Assembly: GCF_004135365.1 (NCBI RefSeq)
Contig: NZ_CP035492.1
Coordinates: 248,001 to 312,000, forward strand
Direction: 5' to 3'
Origin: Paenibacillus protaetiae
GTDB taxonomy: Bacteria > Bacillota > Bacilli > Paenibacillales > Paenibacillaceae
DNA length: 64,000 bases
Shown: positions 60,202-64,000 of the stretch, in pieces
How the letters are laid out: every line of letters starts with the position of its first letter
How positions within the stretch are numbered: position 1 is the first letter of the stretch
Translations under genes and position numbers: made by a program
Notes under the pieces: generated by a model
What the model saw: only the letters and a program-made list of their open reading frames with translations
Databases searched by the model: none
Told to the model about the DNA's origin: nothing

Positions 60202-61344
60202 CTATTCCAAATACATTTGCTGAAGTTTTGCCTGTTCGGCTTTCGTAAGCCCCAGCCCTTTTTCCAGGAAACCGGCGATCGAGCCGTAATTTTTTTGCAT
60301 TTCATCAAATGCGGCATAAATATATTCCGGACGGACGTCCATCATCGCCTGAATGACGTCGACAGCTGTCGGATCGGTTACGTTAAACTGCTTCACCATG
60401 ACATCAACCGCCGCTTTGTTATAGTCCGCACGGTAAGTGTTCGTAAGCAGGAAGTCATCGACAACCGTCTGTTTTGGAACGCCAAGCGCAAGCAGCATCA
60501 AAGCGGATCCGAGGCCTGTCCGGTCTTTGCCTGCCGTACAGTGCTGGACAAGCGCGGATGTGTTTGGATCAAGCATCAAGTCAAACAGTTTAACGTACGC
60601 ATCCGGATGGTCAACCATTTGACGGTTGGCATCGACAAGCATTGCTCCCGGTTTACCCAACTGGTCGAATTGGCCTGCCGCAAGAACAGCCATAATGTCC
60701 GTGCCGCTGCCGGTGTCCTGGAATACTTGATCTTTCACATAAGTGACGCCCGGTATCGCCGGGTCCGGTTTAGCTGCGATTTCAGCGTCGGTCCGGTAGT
60801 CCACATCAGTTTTCAGGCCGCTTTTTTGCAAATAAGCAATATCGTCCGGAGTCAGTCCGGCCAGCTCGTCCGCGCGGAACAGCTTGCCCCACTTGACGGT
60901 GCGGCCGTCCGACGTTTGATAGCCGCCCAGATCGCGGAAGTTGGTCGTGCCTTTTAACGGAAGTTTGCGCTCCGCTGTTTTAATTTCCGCGCCGTTGCCG
61001 CCTTTTACTTTAAAGTATACGCGGCTGCCCGGGTTCGGGTCTTCCGTTACATAACCGCCGTAATTGGTGTACGTGCGGACAAGCTCTTTCCAGCCGCCGT
61101 CCGGGTTTGTGCTCCAGTACACTTTGGCTGCGCCGAGATCCGCATCAGTATGCCAGTGGATAACCAGCTTGCCGTCGGCTTTGCGTTCAACCGAAGCGCT
61201 GACGAAGCTGCCCTGCTTTACCGACTTTGCAATGGCGTGCGCCGCCGGAGCGGGCGCCGGGGATGCGGCGTTAGCCGCTCCTGCAGCGAATGGTGCGATC
61301 GTAAGGAATAAAGCGGTTCCGGCCAAAATTGATTTTTTCATCAT
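60202..61344 (-). CDS. Secreted tyrosine/dual-specificity phosphatase-like protein
   Basis: 380 residues. A signal peptide (about 1-27, ends AANA) is followed by an FN3-like domain (about 45-110: HWHTDADLGAAKVYWSTNPDGGW) and a Y_phosphatase3 domain: NFRDLGGYQTSDGRTVKWGKLFRADELAGL and the active-site loop HCTAGKDRTG (CX5R) near residue 270. Family members remove phosphate from tyrosine or phosphoinositides; being secreted, its target is unknown. ATG 61344 has GGGGAG at 8 bases. Divergent to the glucan synthase-like gene. Confidence 0.9.
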   Translation of the reverse strand: MMKKSILAGTALFLTIAPFAAGAANAASPAPAPAAHAIAKSVKQGSFVSASVERKADGKLVIHWHTDADLGAAKVYWSTNPDGGWKELVRTYTNYGGYVTEDPNPGSRVYFKVKGGNGAEIKTAERKLPLKGTTNFRDLGGYQTSDGRTVKWGKLFRADELAGLTPDDIAYLQKSGLKTDVDYRTDAEIAAKPDPAIPGVTYVKDQVFQDTGSGTDIMAVLAAGQFDQLGKPGAMLVDANRQMVDHPDAYVKLFDLMLDPNTSALVQHCTAGKDRTGLGSALMLLALGVPKQTVVDDFLLTNTYRADYNKAAVDVMVKQFNVTDPTAVDVIQAMMDVRPEYIYAAFDEMQKNYGSIAGFLEKGLGLTKAEQAKLQQMYLE

Positions 61345-61689
61345 CGTAATATCTCCCCTTGAAATGAAGTACAAGATGAATACCAGTTGTATTCGTAATT
61401 GAAATCTTCTTTATCATGGGGAGGAATGTTTGGTGAACATCAATATTTTATAAAAGATTTGTAAAGTCCTTTGCGTCTTCACCCGCGCAGTTTGCCGCTT
61501 TTTTACAGGATTTGGTCCCCCGCTTGCAGGCTTCCTTCCAATCCATTTTCAACTAAATTCCCCTTAAATCGTCGGAATAAATCATAAATCGGCTAGAAGT
61601 TGGGAACATTTAGTTAGGGATTCTGTTTTTCTGTTTATTATGTGGTATCGCTTTCCATCAAAGCGGACACTTTTTCTATTAGGGGACCT
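61345..61689. other. 345-base divergent intergenic region
   Basis: AT-rich in the middle; it must hold promoters of both neighbours. A weak hairpin CGCTTT/AAAGCG lies near 61650. No convincing promoter pair, riboswitch or repeat was seen. Confidence 0.5.
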
Positions 61690-64000
61690 ATGATTCCAAC
61701 CGTTGAGCAACTAGAACAGCAAGCCCGCGAGCTGGCTCTTATACATCTTCCTGCACGTGCTTCCATGAAAGCAAGCGACAGGGTTAAGCGGGAATTCCGC
61801 CAAGATATGTCTGCATTAGGCGCATTTGCAGCGGAATTAAAACAAGCCGATTCTTCCGCTTTTCAGCCGGCAGAGCAATGGCTTACCGATCATGCCGATT
61901 TTATTGAGAGCGAAGCATTCGCCGTTGAAGACGGCTTCTCGCAAAAATTCGCCCGCCGGTTAATCCGGTTAAAGCCGGACGGCGATTTGCGCGCTTTGGA
62001 CATTTGCCATGAGTATATCCGCAAAACCGACGGCGCGTTCGATATGGACAGCTTCACCCGCTACATAAACGCCTATCAGGATGTGTCGACACTTACCATT
62101 GCCGAAATTTGGGCGATGCCTTTTATGCTGAAAATTGCCGCTATCCGCAGGCTGTCGCTCTTAATGGGCGAGGTGCGGGAGCGGAGGCAGGCTTGCCTGA
62201 AGGTGGAAGCGCTGCTGGCCCCTTTTGCCGAAGGGAAAAAAAGCCCCGACGCCGCAGCAATAACCGAAGCGCTGGAACAAGCCGGCGAACAGATGCCGCT
62301 GCCCGCTGCCGTTATCGTTCATCTGGCGAGCCAGCTGAACGAATGGGCTGACGAAGCGGGCGAGGTGCGGGAGTGGCTGTTGTGCCGCCTCGACAATGGC
62401 GCGGAAAGCTTAAACAAGCTGGTGCTGTACGAGCATCAGCTGCAAGCCTCCTTTGAAGTGACGGCGGGGCAGCTCGTGCAGACACTTCGAATGCTGACTC
62501 GTTCGAACTGGACGGCTCCGTTCGAACAAATGAGCATCGTCGAGCGGACGCTGCGCGAAGAGCAGGCGGCGACTTATTCCGCCATGGACGAACGAAGCCG
62601 CCAGACATTGCGCGGCCGTGTTGAACGGCTGGCGGCCCGGTATGGCGTGCCGGAGGCGATGATTGCCGAGCAGGCGGTGAAGCTTGCAAGAGACGGCCAG
62701 CTTGCATACGAAGCGGGTGAACAACAAGGCGAAGGCGGTTTGCCGCCTAGGCAAGCTTATGCAGCGTATTATTTGCTTGATCCGGCAGGCATCGTAAACC
62801 TGAAAGCATCGCTGCGGGAATGCAGCGTGCCTGGCAGGCTGCGCGGAGAAGTGAAGCTGCTCCCGGGCATTACCGCTTATTTGAACTGGACGGTTGCGTT
62901 ATTTGCTGTATTGCTTGCTGCCGGCGCGTGGGCGGCGGCTGCAGCCCATCAAGGGCCGATGGGCGTAATTGCGTGGTGCGCGGCGATTGTGACGCTGGCT
63001 TTGCCGGTAAGCGATTGGGCGGTTACGGTCATGCATGAATCGATTTGCCGATTGTTTGAATCCAATCCGCTGCTGCGCTATGACTACGCCCGCGGAATTG
63101 ATGCGGATGCCGCAACCATTACCGTCATTCCGGTCATCTGGTCCAAGGCAGAGGATGTGCTGGACACAGCGGACCGGCTTGAGCTTCATTATTTGGCGAA
63201 CAAAGATCCGAATATTTCGTTTGCGATATTGGGCGATTTTGCCGATGCGGCTTCTGAAGTTGCTGATTCCGACGAGGAAATCAGGCAGACGGCAGTCAAT
63301 CGGATTCATGAGCTGAACCGGATATACGGTAATGCGGAAGCCGGAACCGGCCCGTTCCTGTTATTCCAGCGCAAGCGCGTCTGGAATGAGTCGGAAGGAG
63401 CCTGGATCGGCTGGGAGCGCAAGCGCGGCAAGCTCGTTGAATTTGTGGAGCTGCTGCGCGGCGGCGAAAATACGAGCTACGACTGCACTGCAGGCGACTG
63501 CTCGTCGCTGAACCGGTTCCGTTATGTCATTACGCTGGACGCTGATACGGAGCTGCCGGTTGGCGCGGCGCAGCGGATGATCGCGACGATGCATTTGCCC
63601 TACAACCGGGCGCGGCTTAATGAAACGGGCACGCGTGTTGCGGAAGGCTACGGCGTGCTGCAGCCGCGGGTTGGCGTCAGCTATCAGGCGGTATCGCGTT
63701 CGCGGCTTGCCCGCTTATGGTCGGGGCGGCCGGGCATTGACCCGTATGCGTTTGCGATGTCTGATCCGTATCAGGATGCGTTTGGGCAAGGCATCTTTAC
63801 AGGCAAAGGGATCTTTGATATTAATGCGTTCCGGCAGGTGCTCAGCAGACGTATTCCGGAAAATCGCGTGCTCAGCCATGACCTGCTGGAGGGCGGATTT
63901 CTGCGCGGCGGCTTGTTGACGGATATCGAGGTTGTCGACGGCCACCCTGCAACGTTTCAATCGTACCAGCAGCGGATGCATCGTTGGGCGCGCGGCGACT
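61690..64000 (+). CDS. Cyclic glucan synthase-like protein (GT84), 3' truncated by the window
   Basis: The first 770 codons of an open frame that runs off the right edge. N-terminal region of ~370 residues is helical; two membrane segments lie near 400-450 (WTVALFAVLLAAGAWAAAAAH); then the GT84 region begins: YVITLDADTELPVGAAQRMIATM, VLQPRVGVSYQAVSRSRLARLWSG, GKGIFDINAFRQVLSRRIPENRVLSHDLLEG. NdvB/Cgs proteins of this type make beta-1,2-glucan and later carry GH94 phosphorylase domains, typically over 2,500 residues in total. ATG 61690 follows AGGGGA at a short distance. Confidence 0.8.
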   Translation, partial: MIPTVEQLEQQARELALIHLPARASMKASDRVKREFRQDMSALGAFAAELKQADSSAFQPAEQWLTDHADFIESEAFAVEDGFSQKFARRLIRLKPDGDLRALDICHEYIRKTDGAFDMDSFTRYINAYQDVSTLTIAEIWAMPFMLKIAAIRRLSLLMGEVRERRQACLKVEALLAPFAEGKKSPDAAAITEALEQAGEQMPLPAAVIVHLASQLNEWADEAGEVREWLLCRLDNGAESLNKLVLYEHQLQASFEVTAGQLVQTLRMLTRSNWTAPFEQMSIVERTLREEQAATYSAMDERSRQTLRGRVERLAARYGVPEAMIAEQAVKLARDGQLAYEAGEQQGEGGLPPRQAYAAYYLLDPAGIVNLKASLRECSVPGRLRGEVKLLPGITAYLNWTVALFAVLLAAGAWAAAAAHQGPMGVIAWCAAIVTLALPVSDWAVTVMHESICRLFESNPLLRYDYARGIDADAATITVIPVIWSKAEDVLDTADRLELHYLANKDPNISFAILGDFADAASEVADSDEEIRQTAVNRIHELNRIYGNAEAGTGPFLLFQRKRVWNESEGAWIGWERKRGKLVEFVELLRGGENTSYDCTAGDCSSLNRFRYVITLDADTELPVGAAQRMIATMHLPYNRARLNETGTRVAEGYGVLQPRVGVSYQAVSRSRLARLWSGRPGIDPYAFAMSDPYQDAFGQGIFTGKGIFDINAFRQVLSRRIPENRVLSHDLLEGGFLRGGLLTDIEVVDGHPATFQSYQQRMHRWARGD

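Overview
The window reads as chromosome of an endospore-forming Bacillota, most likely Paenibacillus or a close relative. The evidence is gene order that tracks the Bacillus subtilis tgt-yajC-spoVB-secDF-recJ-apt-relA-dtd-hisS-aspS-tcdA-rarA-cymR-iscS-mnmA-alaS-ireB-ruvX-mltG block, T-box leaders before hisS and alaS, sporulation genes (spoVB, a CotD-like coat protein, a YheC/D protein), separate secD and secF (fused in B. subtilis), and about even base composition. No tRNA, rRNA, CRISPR, prophage or insertion sequence was seen.

Layout. 1-6.9 kb: tgt, yajC, small membrane proteins, spoVB, comN, secD, secF. 7-10.8 kb: a five-copy 42-bp hairpin repeat, a degenerate CDF-type protein, recJ, apt. 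11-18.6 kb: relA-dtd, then T-box-hisS-aspS-tcdA. 18.7-24.6 kb: an MCP-like sensor paired with a GNAT-fold acyltransferase, rarA, copD and copC, with a five-copy 66-bp repeat before copC. 24.8-31.3 kb: a CNNM/CBS transporter, mnmA, cymR, cysteine desulfurase, yrrD-like and zinc-ribbon genes, an AI-2E-type permease. 31.3-39.1 kb: T-box-alaS, ireB, ruvX, two DUF1292 proteins, mltG and two U32 peptidase-family genes. 39.4-49.5 kb: a large MCP, a penicillin-binding protein, a second permease, a polysaccharide deacetylase, ilvD, a MarR regulator and a sulfite-oxidase-like enzyme. 49.6-53.8 kb: a CotD-like gene, a preQ1-I riboswitch with queCDEF, and a YheC/D protein. 54-57.2 kb: an AMP-forming ligase-like gene with sbnA and sbnB homologues. 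57.3-64 kb: glgB, a HAD phosphatase, a secreted tyrosine-phosphatase-like protein and the first 770 codons of a very large GT84-type (cyclic glucan synthase-like) protein.

Functional links. Queuosine biosynthesis appears at both ends (tgt at the left edge, preQ1-controlled queCDEF at 50 kb). tRNA function is the dominant theme: two T-boxes, three synthetases, dtd, tcdA and mnmA, with cysteine desulfurase as the likely sulfur donor for mnmA. The 54-57 kb cassette should make L-2,3-diaminopropionate and activate an unknown carboxylate.

Quality note. Five genes (tgt, recJ, the CNNM gene, sbnB twice, glgB) are broken by six frameshifts. Each is repaired by adding one G or C, mostly in short G/C runs, which points to sequencing or assembly indels rather than real gene decay.

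The least explained structures are the two five-copy tandem hairpin arrays. They differ in sequence but share a layout, and each ends directly on the Shine-Dalgarno sequence of a metal-related gene.
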